Below, piece after piece: positions 32,952 to 40,764 of a DNA stretch of 64,000 nt. Source of the stretch: Panacagrimonas sp963975245 (GTDB lineage Bacteria; Pseudomonadota; Gammaproteobacteria; Nevskiales; Nevskiaceae); the NCBI GenBank assembly GCA_963975245.1, contig CAXBFJ010000005.1, forward strand, positions 124,001-188,000, in the 5' to 3' direction. How positions within the stretch are numbered: the stretch's first letter is position 1; every line of letters starts with the position of its first letter. The notes below the pieces were generated by a model, which searched no databases, was not told the origin of the DNA, and saw only the letters and a program-made list of their open reading frames with translations. The position numbers and the translations under genes were made by a program.

Positions 32952-33869
32952 ATGCCAGACTTCGCACGACTTCCGCCAGAATTGGCGCCGCTTTCCAGCA
33001 TTCGGGACTGGGTTCGATGGGGAGCCAGCCGTTTCGATGAGGCTGGGCTCGTATTCGGACACGGTACCGACAACGCGCTTGATGAAGCGTTCCATCTGGT
33101 CCTGCACGCACTGCATTTGCCGGGCGAGATTCCAGCGCTGTATCTGGAGAGTGCGCTATCGGACACCGAACGGTTTACGGTCTACAGCTTGCTGCGCAAG
33201 CGCATTGAGTCACGGGTGCCGGCGGCCTATCTGATCGGTGAGATCGGTTTCTCGGGCTTTCCCTTCTACGTGGATGAGCGGGTTCTGGTGCCACGTTCGC
33301 CCATTGCAGAACTCATTGAGCGTGGTTTCGTTCCCTGGCTGGATCATCCGCCATCCAAGGTATTGGACCTTTGCGCGGGTTCTGGCTGTATCGGTATTGC
33401 CTGTGCACTACATTTTGATTGTGAAGTGGATCTGGGCGAGATCGATGCAGGCGCGTTGGAGGTATGCGAGAAAAATATCGCGCGTCATCATCTGGAATCA
33501 CGCGTTACGGCACGCCAGAGCGATCTCTTCGACGCATTGGGCGATTCGGTCTATGAATTGATTGTCAGCAATCCGCCCTATGTGCCAACGGCAGAATGGG
33601 AAGGGCTCGCTGAGGAGTATCAGCGCGAACCGCGACTGGCGCTGGAAGCCGGGGCGGACGGTATGGACCTAGTCGAGCGAATTCTCAAGAACGCCGCGAA
33701 ACACCTGACGCGTGATGGTCTGCTGGTCTGCGAGATTGGCGGCAGCCGCGAAGAATTCGAAGCGCGCTGGCCGCGGCTGAATGTGACCTGGATCGAGTTT
33801 CAGCGCGGTGGGGACGGTGTTTTCGTTGTGGGACGTGATGACCTGCAGAGGCTGAAGGCCGGCAAGTGA
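32952..33869 (+). CDS. prmB: 50S ribosomal protein L3 glutamine methyltransferase PrmB
   Basis: This 305-residue SAM enzyme has motif I LDLCAGSGCIGIA (138-150) and the glutamine-binding NPPY (207-210). The N-terminal LxSIRDWVRWGASRF and FGHGTDNALDEA correspond closely to PrmB (E. coli YfcB) rather than PrmC or HemK. It methylates a glutamine of ribosomal protein L3. The ATG at 32952 lacks a clear Shine-Dalgarno. A GTG at 32907 preceded by ggaagga is an alternative that would add 15 residues. The CDF gene overlaps its stop. Confidence 0.92.
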   Translation: MPDFARLPPELAPLSSIRDWVRWGASRFDEAGLVFGHGTDNALDEAFHLVLHALHLPGEIPALYLESALSDTERFTVYSLLRKRIESRVPAAYLIGEIGFSGFPFYVDERVLVPRSPIAELIERGFVPWLDHPPSKVLDLCAGSGCIGIACALHFDCEVDLGEIDAGALEVCEKNIARHHLESRVTARQSDLFDALGDSVYELIVSNPPYVPTAEWEGLAEEYQREPRLALEAGADGMDLVERILKNAAKHLTRDGLLVCEIGGSREEFEARWPRLNVTWIEFQRGGDGVFVVGRDDLQRLKAGK

Positions 33870-34801
33870 GCCATACCCATGACCACAGCCATGGCCATGA
33901 GCACGGGCACTCACACGTGCATCAAGGCTCCTCGTCGCGCCTGAAGCTGGCGCTCGCGGTAACGGTTTCGATCATGCTGGTCGAGGCCGTGGGAGGTTGG
34001 TGGACCAACTCCCTGGCGCTGCTCGCCGATGCCGGGCACATGCTGGCCGATGCGGGAAGCCTGTTGCTCGCGGTGTTGGCCATCGCGCAGGCCGCCAAAC
34101 CTGCCGATGCTGAGCACAGTTACGGCCGTAGCCGGTTTCCGGTGCTCGCCGCGTTCGTCAACGGATTGCTTTTGCTGGCTGTCAGCGCGTGGATCACCAT
34201 CGAAGCCATTGCCAGATTGATTACACCAGAGGAGGTCGACGGGGCCACCATGGCGGGAATTGCACTGGTGGGTTTGCTGGCCAATCTGGCCGCTTTTGCT
34301 TTCCTGCACGGTGGTCACGAGCACGACCTGAATCGCCGCGGCGCCGCTGCACATGTGCTCTCTGATCTGTTGGGATCAATTGCCGCGGTCATTGCCGGCG
34401 TGCTGATCGTGTTTACCGGCTGGATGCGCGCAGACCCGGTTTTGTCCATTCTTGCAGCGCTGCTGATCGTGCGGATGGGCATACGCATCACCCGCGAATC
34501 GGCCCATGTGCTGCTTGAAGCGGCGCCCAGCAGCCTGGATCTGAAGGTGGTTGCGCGCGATTTGCCCGACCGCGTTTCAGGTGTAGCCAGTGTCCATCAT
34601 CTTCATGCCTGGACCCTGACTCCAGGCGATAATCTGATGACCTTGCACGCGGTACTGTCACCGTCTGCGGATCCCGATCAGACACTGACGCACATTCAGG
34701 AGTGGCTGCGCAATGAGCATCGGATCGGCCACGCCACTGTGCAGCTGGAACGATCAGATTGTGAGGAGCACTCAGATTGCGGTGCAGATGAGCGACAATA
34801 G
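33866..34801 (+). CDS. Cation diffusion facilitator, zinc-type (ZitB/CzcD-like)
   Basis: This 311-residue inner-membrane exporter has a histidine-rich N-terminus (HTHDHSHGHEHGHSHVH) before TM1. The metal-site pairs HxxxD in TM2 (DAGHMLAD) and TM5 (AAHVLSD) are typical of zinc-transporting CDF proteins. Six membrane segments are followed by a cytoplasmic ferredoxin-like domain with VHHLHAWTL. It should export Zn2+, perhaps Co2+ or Cd2+, in exchange for protons. The GTG start overlaps the prmB stop (GTGA). No metal regulator is nearby. Confidence 0.92.
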   Translation: MSHTHDHSHGHEHGHSHVHQGSSSRLKLALAVTVSIMLVEAVGGWWTNSLALLADAGHMLADAGSLLLAVLAIAQAAKPADAEHSYGRSRFPVLAAFVNGLLLLAVSAWITIEAIARLITPEEVDGATMAGIALVGLLANLAAFAFLHGGHEHDLNRRGAAAHVLSDLLGSIAAVIAGVLIVFTGWMRADPVLSILAALLIVRMGIRITRESAHVLLEAAPSSLDLKVVARDLPDRVSGVASVHHLHAWTLTPGDNLMTLHAVLSPSADPDQTLTHIQEWLRNEHRIGHATVQLERSDCEEHSDCGADERQ

Positions 34802-34865
34802 CGGCCGATTATTGCCACGCAGCTTGCCTGGCAATGCACTCCAATATTCAGCTTTGTAGAGTCCC

Positions 34866-35972
34866 ATGTCTGGCAACACCTTTGGTCGTCTGTTCTGTGT
34901 CACAAGTTTTGGCGAAAGCCACGGTCCGGCCATTGGCTGCGTTGTGGATGGCTGCCCGCCGGGCCTGGCGCTGAACGAAGAAGACCTTCAGCCCGATCTG
35001 GATCGACGCAAACCGGGCCGCTCCAAGTATGTGACGCAGCGAAAAGAATCAGACACGGTGAAGATTCTGTCGGGTGTCTTTGAAGGCCACACCACCGGAA
35101 CGCCGATTGCGCTGCTGATCGAGAATCAGGACCAGCGCAGTTACGACTACGACAAAATCAAGCAGACGTTTCGCCCCAATCACGCGGACTATGCCTATAT
35201 CCAAAAATACGGCGTGCGCGATCACCGCGGTGGCGGGCGTTCCTCAGCGCGCGAAACCGCAGTTCGCGTGGCGGCCGGTGGTATTGCCAAGAAATGGCTC
35301 AAAAGCACCTATGGCATCCAGATCCGGGCGCGGGTGGCGCAGATCGGCCATATCAATCTGGCTTGCAAGGATTGGAACGCCGTGGAGCAGAACGCCTTTT
35401 TCAGCGCTGACCCGGACCAGGTCACTGCGCTGGAAGCGCTGATCGATTCACTGCGCTCGGAAGGCGACTCGGTCGGTGCCCGTATTGAAGTCGAAGCGAC
35501 CCATATGCCGGCAGGGCTGGGCGAGCCGGTCTTTGATCGGCTCGACGCAGAACTGGCGCATGCGCTGATGGGCATCAACGCCGTCAAGGGTGTCGAGATT
35601 GGGGACGGCATGCAGGTTGCCGCCATGCGCGGTACCGAACATCGCGACCAGATGAGCCCGCAGGGTTTTCTGGCCAATCATTCCGGCGGCGTGGCGGGCG
35701 GGATCAGCACAGGTCAGGATCTGCGCTGCAGCATTGCCATCAAGCCGACGTCGAGCATCACTACACCCGGAAAGTCCATTGACGAGGACGGAGCGGCGGT
35801 GGATATGCGGACGACCGGCCGTCATGACCCCTGCGTCGGAATCCGCGCCGTGCCCATTGCGGAAGCCATGGTGGCTCTGGTCCTGATGGATCAGGCGCTG
35901 CGTCAGCGGGCCCAGAATTCGGATGTGAGGCCTTCAACGCCACGTATCGCGGGATCGGCAGACCTCGATTAA
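34866..35972 (+). CDS. aroC: Chorismate synthase
   Basis: AroC converts 5-enolpyruvylshikimate-3-phosphate to chorismate, using reduced FMN. The 368-residue product has the three family signatures: GESHGPAIG near the N-terminus, GGGRSSARETAVRVAAG in the centre, and TTGRHDPCVG near the C-terminus. Length is normal. It follows the CDF gene by 64 bases with no visible terminator. Other shikimate genes are not in the window. Confidence 0.98.
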   Translation: MSGNTFGRLFCVTSFGESHGPAIGCVVDGCPPGLALNEEDLQPDLDRRKPGRSKYVTQRKESDTVKILSGVFEGHTTGTPIALLIENQDQRSYDYDKIKQTFRPNHADYAYIQKYGVRDHRGGGRSSARETAVRVAAGGIAKKWLKSTYGIQIRARVAQIGHINLACKDWNAVEQNAFFSADPDQVTALEALIDSLRSEGDSVGARIEVEATHMPAGLGEPVFDRLDAELAHALMGINAVKGVEIGDGMQVAAMRGTEHRDQMSPQGFLANHSGGVAGGISTGQDLRCSIAIKPTSSITTPGKSIDEDGAAVDMRTTGRHDPCVGIRAVPIAEAMVALVLMDQALRQRAQNSDVRPSTPRIAGSADLD

Positions 35973-36020
35973 TTGAAACAACCTGCCTTATAAAGTGCAG
36001 TAAATATAAATAGTTGTACC

Positions 36021-37211
36021 ATGTATCGAATGCTTCACACGAAGTTGTCGGCGTTCTATGCGGTGTATTACATGGCGGTGGGGACCTGGGTTCCGTTCTG
36101 GCCCTTGTACCTGCATTGGCTCGGCTACAGTCCTTCTGAAATTGGCATTGCACTGGCCGCAACGGCGCTGGTCCGTGTGGCCGTGCCCGTTCTGTGGGGC
36201 TGGATCATGGACCGCAGTTCGCGGCGCATGCCGTGGATCGCGGGCGGCATGCTGGTCTCGGCTATTTTCTTCGCCCTAGTGCCCTTTGCCCCCAATTTTG
36301 GGGTGCTGGTCGCGCTGCATGTGACCTATGCCATTTTCTGGAACGTCGCGTTGCCGGCGTTCGACGTGGTCACACTGAATCACTTGGCGACGACCGGAAA
36401 CGATTATTCCCGCATCCGATTGTGGGGAAGTATCGGATTTATTCTTGCGGTGATCATTCTGGGGCCGCTTCTGGACGTGACCGGCGTAGGGCCGGTGCCT
36501 TGGGTGATTGTGGCGGCGATGCTGCTGATGGCCTGGATGGGCCTGGGAATTCCGGATGTTCAGGATCGGCGTCCTGAACCTGCATCAATGGAAGGATTCC
36601 TTCGTCGCGTTCGCAAGCCGGCGGTACTGGCCTTGCTGTTCGCCTGTTTCTGCTCGCAGCTCTCTTTTGCGCCCTTCTATTCATTTTTCTCGATCTATCT
36701 TGAGCAGAGCAGTTATTCCAAAACGGCCATTGGCGCACTGTGGGCACTGGGGGTAGTCGCCGAAGTATTCGTATTTATCTACACCGGCAGGATCATCCGT
36801 CGTTGGGGTGCGCGGACCGTCCTGATCGCGGCGCTGGTCAGCACCGTGCTGCGTTGGGCGCTGCTGGCGCTCTACGTGGAAGTGGTCAGCCTGCTGATAA
36901 TGAGCCAGATTCTGCATTTCATGAGTTTTGCCGTTTACCACGCGGTGACGGTGCATTACGTGCACGAACTGTTTCCGGGAAAAATGCAGGGCAGGGGGCA
37001 GGCTCTGTTGGCGGCGGTCAGCTTCGGACTTGGCGGCGCGGTTGGCAGCTTTGCAACCGGCTCAGCCTGGGATACCTATGGCGCTCAGACCGTCTATCTC
37101 TGTGCTTCCATGGTTGCGCTTATAGGCGTCTTGGCAGCCTGGTTTGCGCCGCGCCTGCAGAATCTGCAAGTGGCCCAGACGGTAACGGAATCACCCGCGC
37201 AAGGCGCCTGA
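36021..37211 (+). CDS. MFS transporter of the HcaT/LacY-like (MFS_1_like) group
   Basis: This 396-residue inner-membrane protein has twelve hydrophobic segments. The N-terminal YAVYYMAVGTWVPFWPLYL, the DRSSRR loop and RIRLWGSIGFI in the middle are typical of the 3-phenylpropionate permease (HcaT) group. In that group annotation is often only by similarity, so the substrate is open. No Shine-Dalgarno is visible before the ATG; a second ATG lies three codons on. The preceding 48 bases are AT-rich and probably contain its promoter. It is convergent with the MSHA operon end. Confidence 0.88.
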   Translation: MYRMLHTKLSAFYAVYYMAVGTWVPFWPLYLHWLGYSPSEIGIALAATALVRVAVPVLWGWIMDRSSRRMPWIAGGMLVSAIFFALVPFAPNFGVLVALHVTYAIFWNVALPAFDVVTLNHLATTGNDYSRIRLWGSIGFILAVIILGPLLDVTGVGPVPWVIVAAMLLMAWMGLGIPDVQDRRPEPASMEGFLRRVRKPAVLALLFACFCSQLSFAPFYSFFSIYLEQSSYSKTAIGALWALGVVAEVFVFIYTGRIIRRWGARTVLIAALVSTVLRWALLALYVEVVSLLIMSQILHFMSFAVYHAVTVHYVHELFPGKMQGRGQALLAAVSFGLGGAVGSFATGSAWDTYGAQTVYLCASMVALIGVLAAWFAPRLQNLQVAQTVTESPAQGA

Positions 37212-37222
37212 TGGCGGCGCCG

Positions 37223-37669
37223 TTACTGTGCCTTGTAGGCGCTGATCGTGGTATCAACCAGAGGCAATGAGGTGACGCGTACATCGATGCGGCGCGCGGT
37301 GATCGTGTTGCCTGCCGGGCCCAGCGCATTGGAATCGACCACAGAGACCTGCACGGTGTAATCGGCCAGCCCGGCAATAGCAGCCCCGTCCTGGTCTGTC
37401 GGAACCTGATTGATCCCGTTGTAGTCGCCAACATTGTCGAAGGTGGCGCGGGTTTCGCCGACGTTGCTGCCATCGGGGTCGTCGTAGGCGCGGGTCAGAA
37501 TTTCGTCCAGATAGGCTTCTGCAATGGCGACGGCCTGCTGCTGACGCTGCGGATCGGCGCTGTGGGTCAGGGCCACCACAAACACCAGCATGACGCCGCC
37601 TACCGCGACGCTGATGATCACGATGGCGATGACCAGCTCGATCAGCGAAAACCCGCGCTGCGCCTTCAT
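37223..37669 (-). CDS. mshD: MSHA minor prepilin MshD
   Basis: This 148-residue type IV prepilin-like protein has a short basic leader MKAQRG then FSLIELVIAIVIISVAVGGV. Cleavage by the prepilin peptidase should occur after Gly6, and the glutamate at mature position 5 is kept. The soluble part is small. It is the last gene of the minus-strand MSHA operon and its start overlaps the mshC stop (ATGA). Assignment as MshD rests on the N-terminus and position. Confidence 0.82.
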   Translation of the reverse strand: MKAQRGFSLIELVIAIVIISVAVGGVMLVFVVALTHSADPQRQQQAVAIAEAYLDEILTRAYDDPDGSNVGETRATFDNVGDYNGINQVPTDQDGAAIAGLADYTVQVSVVDSNALGPAGNTITARRIDVRVTSLPLVDTTISAYKAQ

Positions 37670-38166
37670 TGCACGACGACCAGACCACTGCCGCTGCGAA
37701 TGACGATCGATCGTCCACCGACTTGTATGAGCAGCTCAGTGTCAGGCGTGATGACACCCTGTGAATCGAAGGTGCGAGTTTGCGGAAACGAAGGGTTGGC
37801 GGTCACAGTCAGTCCCGCTGGCGCGTTGCCGGAATAGGGAGGCTGTCCGGTCTCAGGGTCGACGACCTGAGCATTGAAGTTATTGGCGCAATTGCCTGCG
37901 ACATAGCTGTCGGGGCGGGTCAGCGAATACTCCGTGGCTGAAGGCAGATTCAGACGCACGGGACATCGGCTGGCAAGGGCGAGCTTCTGCGCGTAGCGGG
38001 CAGCAGACGCCAGCTCCTGCGAATAGCCAAGCTCATCAGTTGCACTGGTCCCCGAAAATCGGATCAGGACCATGGCTGATAGCAGACCCATTAGAAAGAT
38101 CACCACGACCAGCTCAATGACCGTGAATCCTCGCTCAATGGTGACTGAGGGGCATGGCCAAGCCAT
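37666..38166 (-). CDS. mshC: MSHA minor prepilin MshC
   Basis: This 166-residue prepilin starts at ATG 38166 (MAWPCPSVTIERG, then FTVIELVVVIFLMGLLSAMV). Its mature part has paired cysteines around CPVRL and GNCANN that could form a disulfide. The frame is open further upstream but would overlap mshA. It lies 31 bases after mshA in the order mshA, mshC, mshD. Minor pilins of this class initiate pilus assembly. Confidence 0.75.
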   Translation of the reverse strand: MAWPCPSVTIERGFTVIELVVVIFLMGLLSAMVLIRFSGTSATDELGYSQELASAARYAQKLALASRCPVRLNLPSATEYSLTRPDSYVAGNCANNFNAQVVDPETGQPPYSGNAPAGLTVTANPSFPQTRTFDSQGVITPDTELLIQVGGRSIVIRSGSGLVVVQ

Positions 38167-38197
38167 CAGTTGATGGCCTGGCCATGGCGAGTCGGCA

Positions 38198-38671
38198 TTA
38201 GCTGCAGTCAGAGATGTCCTGTCTGACGGTTGCCACGCCACCGGCAGGTGCCTCAGTGAAGGTCACGGTGCAAGTCGCAGAGCCGGGCAGGCTGTTGGTG
38301 GTGAAGGTTCCTACCCCGGCGTTGTAACTGGTCTGAAAGCCGTCAAGGTTAAGAACTGTCAGTTCTATACCAGTTGCGTCACCTTTGGGATAACCATTGA
38401 CCAGCGCAATATCCTGTCCTTCAAGGGTCACCGTCCCCGTGGCGCCGGTCTGGCCGCGTGCCAGCGCCAAGCCATGGACCAGTGCGTTGGCACTGCGAAG
38501 ACTCCCGGCCAAACCCTGGATTGCAGCGGCCCTGGCGTCTTGATTGACCCCTGCGAAACGGGGAATGGCGAACGCCGCCAGAATGCCCAAAATTACAAGT
38601 ACAACAATGAGTTCGATAAGCGTGAAGCCGCCTTGCCTGTGGCGGGCCTGACGCAATTTGAAGTGATTCAT
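38198..38671 (-). CDS. mshA: MSHA major prepilin MshA
   Basis: This 157-residue prepilin has leader MNHFKLRQARHRQGG, cleavage after Gly15, then FTLIELIVVLVILGILAAFAIPRF. The mature N-terminus is near-identical to MSHA and type IVa pilins. Two cysteines near the end (ATCTV and DCS) form the likely D-region disulfide. A strong ribosome-binding site (GCAGGAG) precedes the ATG, as expected for a highly expressed structural pilin, and a sigma-54-like site lies about 140 bases upstream. Confidence 0.88.
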   Translation of the reverse strand: MNHFKLRQARHRQGGFTLIELIVVLVILGILAAFAIPRFAGVNQDARAAAIQGLAGSLRSANALVHGLALARGQTGATGTVTLEGQDIALVNGYPKGDATGIELTVLNLDGFQTSYNAGVGTFTTNSLPGSATCTVTFTEAPAGGVATVRQDISDCS

Positions 38672-38808
38672 GAGTTTTCTCCTGCGATAGCTCGGGCCGC
38701 GGCCTTTGCATCACTCAGGTGGATATTCCAGTCTGGGTTTTGGGCGCCGCAGCGCCTTCAGCCCAGCTGGGCCGTGAACAATATGCAGCGTGTAGACCAC
38801 CCTCTGCA

Positions 38809-38824
38809 AGCAAGGAGTCTGCCG
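38809..38824 (-). promoter_or_regulatory. Candidate sigma-54 promoter upstream of mshA
   Basis: The minus strand reads CGGCAGACTCCTTGCT. The invariant GG and GC are separated by ten bases, and GGCA plus TTGCT match the TGGCACG-N4-TTGCW consensus at most informative positions. It is about 140 bases before the mshA start and just after the preceding gene. Major pilin genes of Pseudomonas use sigma-54, so the position makes sense. The site is not perfect. Confidence 0.35.
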
Positions 38825-38833
38825 AGCCGAGTG

Positions 38834-39439
38834 TTAGCCCAGCAGCAGGAAGGCCAGCAAGGTGGCACATGCGAGGGCGATCAGCAGGCCTGTTGTGCGG
38901 GGATATCTGGCCTGCGCGGCCTCCAGAGGATCGAAGCGGCGATCAAGAGCCTGATCGGCTGGCACCTTGACCCAGCGGTCTGCCCATTTCTCCGGGGTCT
39001 TGAGCAGGCTCGGCCGCAGAAAGATGACCACGCCTGCGATCAGGAACAGGATATTGAAACCGACGAACAGCCATTCACCGGCTTCGACCAACCACTCCAG
39101 GCCATTGACCCTGACCCACGGTCCAGCCATGTCGAGCAGGTCAGGCAGTTCTATGGCAGTCCACCAACGGATCAGTGCGTAGCCGGAACCCAGAACGATC
39201 AGGGCACCGAGGGCCCGATGATTGCGATAGAACCAGCGTGATGTCGGCACCGGCTTGTTCAGACGATCAAACCAGTCGCCGGTTGCGACCCATTGATCAG
39301 CACCCAGCGCAAAGCGTTGCGCGCCAGGGGGATGGATGCAAAGCCAGATGCCCCAGAGCATTGCGGCGCCCAGACCCAGGCAAAGACTGACAAACAGTCC
39401 TTGCTGCAAGGCTTCCAACAGGGATGGATCAACGTTCAT
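38834..39439 (-). CDS. Uncharacterised four-helix membrane protein inside the MSHA operon
   Basis: I do not recognise this 201-residue protein. It has hydrophobic segments at about 14-35, 77-94, 122-141 and 182-200. A tryptophan-rich middle (WFYRNHRALGAL, RWWTAI, WLVEAGEWLF) and a basic cytoplasmic-looking loop DRWVKVPADQALDRRFDPLEAAQAR complete it. It sits between mshG and mshA, where mshF and mshB lie in Vibrio, but four membrane helices do not fit either. It has no Shine-Dalgarno of note. A role in pilus assembly is inferred only from position; it could also be a passenger gene. Confidence 0.7.
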   Translation of the reverse strand: MNVDPSLLEALQQGLFVSLCLGLGAAMLWGIWLCIHPPGAQRFALGADQWVATGDWFDRLNKPVPTSRWFYRNHRALGALIVLGSGYALIRWWTAIELPDLLDMAGPWVRVNGLEWLVEAGEWLFVGFNILFLIAGVVIFLRPSLLKTPEKWADRWVKVPADQALDRRFDPLEAAQARYPRTTGLLIALACATLLAFLLLG

Positions 39440-39531
39440 GGGGCGATACTAGCCGCAGGCGGCATCAGACGAAATGTTGTCTGACGGTCAAATCTCGCAG
39501 TCAGAGCAGGACGGTAAGGGCCAGCAGTTGG

Positions 39532-40764
39532 TCAGCCTTTGTGCATGGCAGCGCCAGCGAGGTCCCACATGGGCAGGAACACGCCCAGTGCGAGTACCAG
39601 CACGATGCCACCGACGGTGATGATCAGAATCGGCTCCAGCAAGGACGCGAGATTATCCACGTCGGCGGCGACCTCGCGATCATAGAAGTCGGCCACTTCT
39701 TCCATCATTTCATCGACGCGGCCGGTTTCTTCGCCCACGGCCAGCATCTGGAGCACCAATGGCGTGAACATGCCGCTGGTGCGGGCTGCAACCGTCAGCG
39801 TGTCGCCGCGTTCGACGGAATCGCGGAGTCGGCGAACCTTGGATGCCATGACCTCATTCTGGACTGCGCGGCTCACCAGGGTCAGACCTTCCATCAGGGG
39901 CACGCCAGCGCGGACGATCATGGAAAAGGAGCGCGCAAAACGAGCCAGCGTGGCGCGCAGAACAATTGATCCAAGCACAGGAATACGCAGCTTCACTGAA
40001 TCGGAAAAGCGCTGTCCCGCTCGCGTTGCTAGTGCGAATCGGGTACCGATGATCAGGCCCACGATGACCGCAATAACCAGGTACCAGTAATTCACGGTGA
40101 AATTGGAGACTGCGATAATGATGCGCGTCGGCGTCGGTAATTCTGCGCCAAAGGACGAGAAGGCCTTCGCGAACTGAGGTACCACCATGGTCATGATCAC
40201 CCCGACAGCTGCGGCGACAGCGGTCACGACGATGGTCGGATAGCGCAGGGCAGTCTTGATTTTCTTTCGGGTATTGGCGTCAAAAGCCAGGTAGTGATAC
40301 AGCCGTAGGAAGGCTTCGTCGAGCTTGCCGGAGTTCTCCGCCACGCGCACCACGTTGACGAATAGCGGGTTGAATATTTTCGGGTGGCGCGCAAAGCCGG
40401 AAGCCAGGTCGCGGCCAGCATTCAGACTTTCAATCACGTCTTCCAGCGCGCGAACCATCATCGGGCTGCGCGATGATTCCGATAGGCCGCGTAGCGCCCG
40501 AACCAGGGGCACGCCCGATTTGGTCAGTGAATACATCTGGCGTGAGAACAGCATCAGCTCTTCAGTGCCAGGCGGTCGGGCGAACAATTCTGTGCGCAGG
40601 AAGGCAGGCAGCAAACCTTCAGTGGTAACCACCGGATCAATCCGGATGGGCGTGATGCCATTGCCGTTCATCTGTGCGGCGACATCTGCCGTGTTTTCAG
40701 CGCGAAGCTGCCCGCTGACGACCCGGCCGTTGGCATCTCGGCCGCGATATCGATAAGTAATCAA
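39532..40764 (-). CDS. mshG: MSHA inner-membrane platform protein MshG (T2SSF/PilC family)
   Basis: This 410-residue protein has two copies of the T2SSF domain. Each carries the pattern LFSRQMYSLTKSGVPLVRALRGL or RFARSFSMIVRAGVPLMEGLTLV, and there are three membrane segments. It forms the inner-membrane platform on which the MshE ATPase works. The start codon appears to be TTG (ITYRYRGRDANG), overlapping the mshE stop as TTGA. Confidence 0.92.
   Translation of the reverse strand: MITYRYRGRDANGRVVSGQLRAENTADVAAQMNGNGITPIRIDPVVTTEGLLPAFLRTELFARPPGTEELMLFSRQMYSLTKSGVPLVRALRGLSESSRSPMMVRALEDVIESLNAGRDLASGFARHPKIFNPLFVNVVRVAENSGKLDEAFLRLYHYLAFDANTRKKIKTALRYPTIVVTAVAAAVGVIMTMVVPQFAKAFSSFGAELPTPTRIIIAVSNFTVNYWYLVIAVIVGLIIGTRFALATRAGQRFSDSVKLRIPVLGSIVLRATLARFARSFSMIVRAGVPLMEGLTLVSRAVQNEVMASKVRRLRDSVERGDTLTVAARTSGMFTPLVLQMLAVGEETGRVDEMMEEVADFYDREVAADVDNLASLLEPILIITVGGIVLVLALGVFLPMWDLAGAAMHKG

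Noticed and set aside
35973..36006. Sigma-70 promoter with TTGAAA and TATAAA before the MFS gene
   Set aside because: The candidate -10 elements are 10 or 22 bases from the -35, not near 17; only an AT-rich promoter region can be stated.
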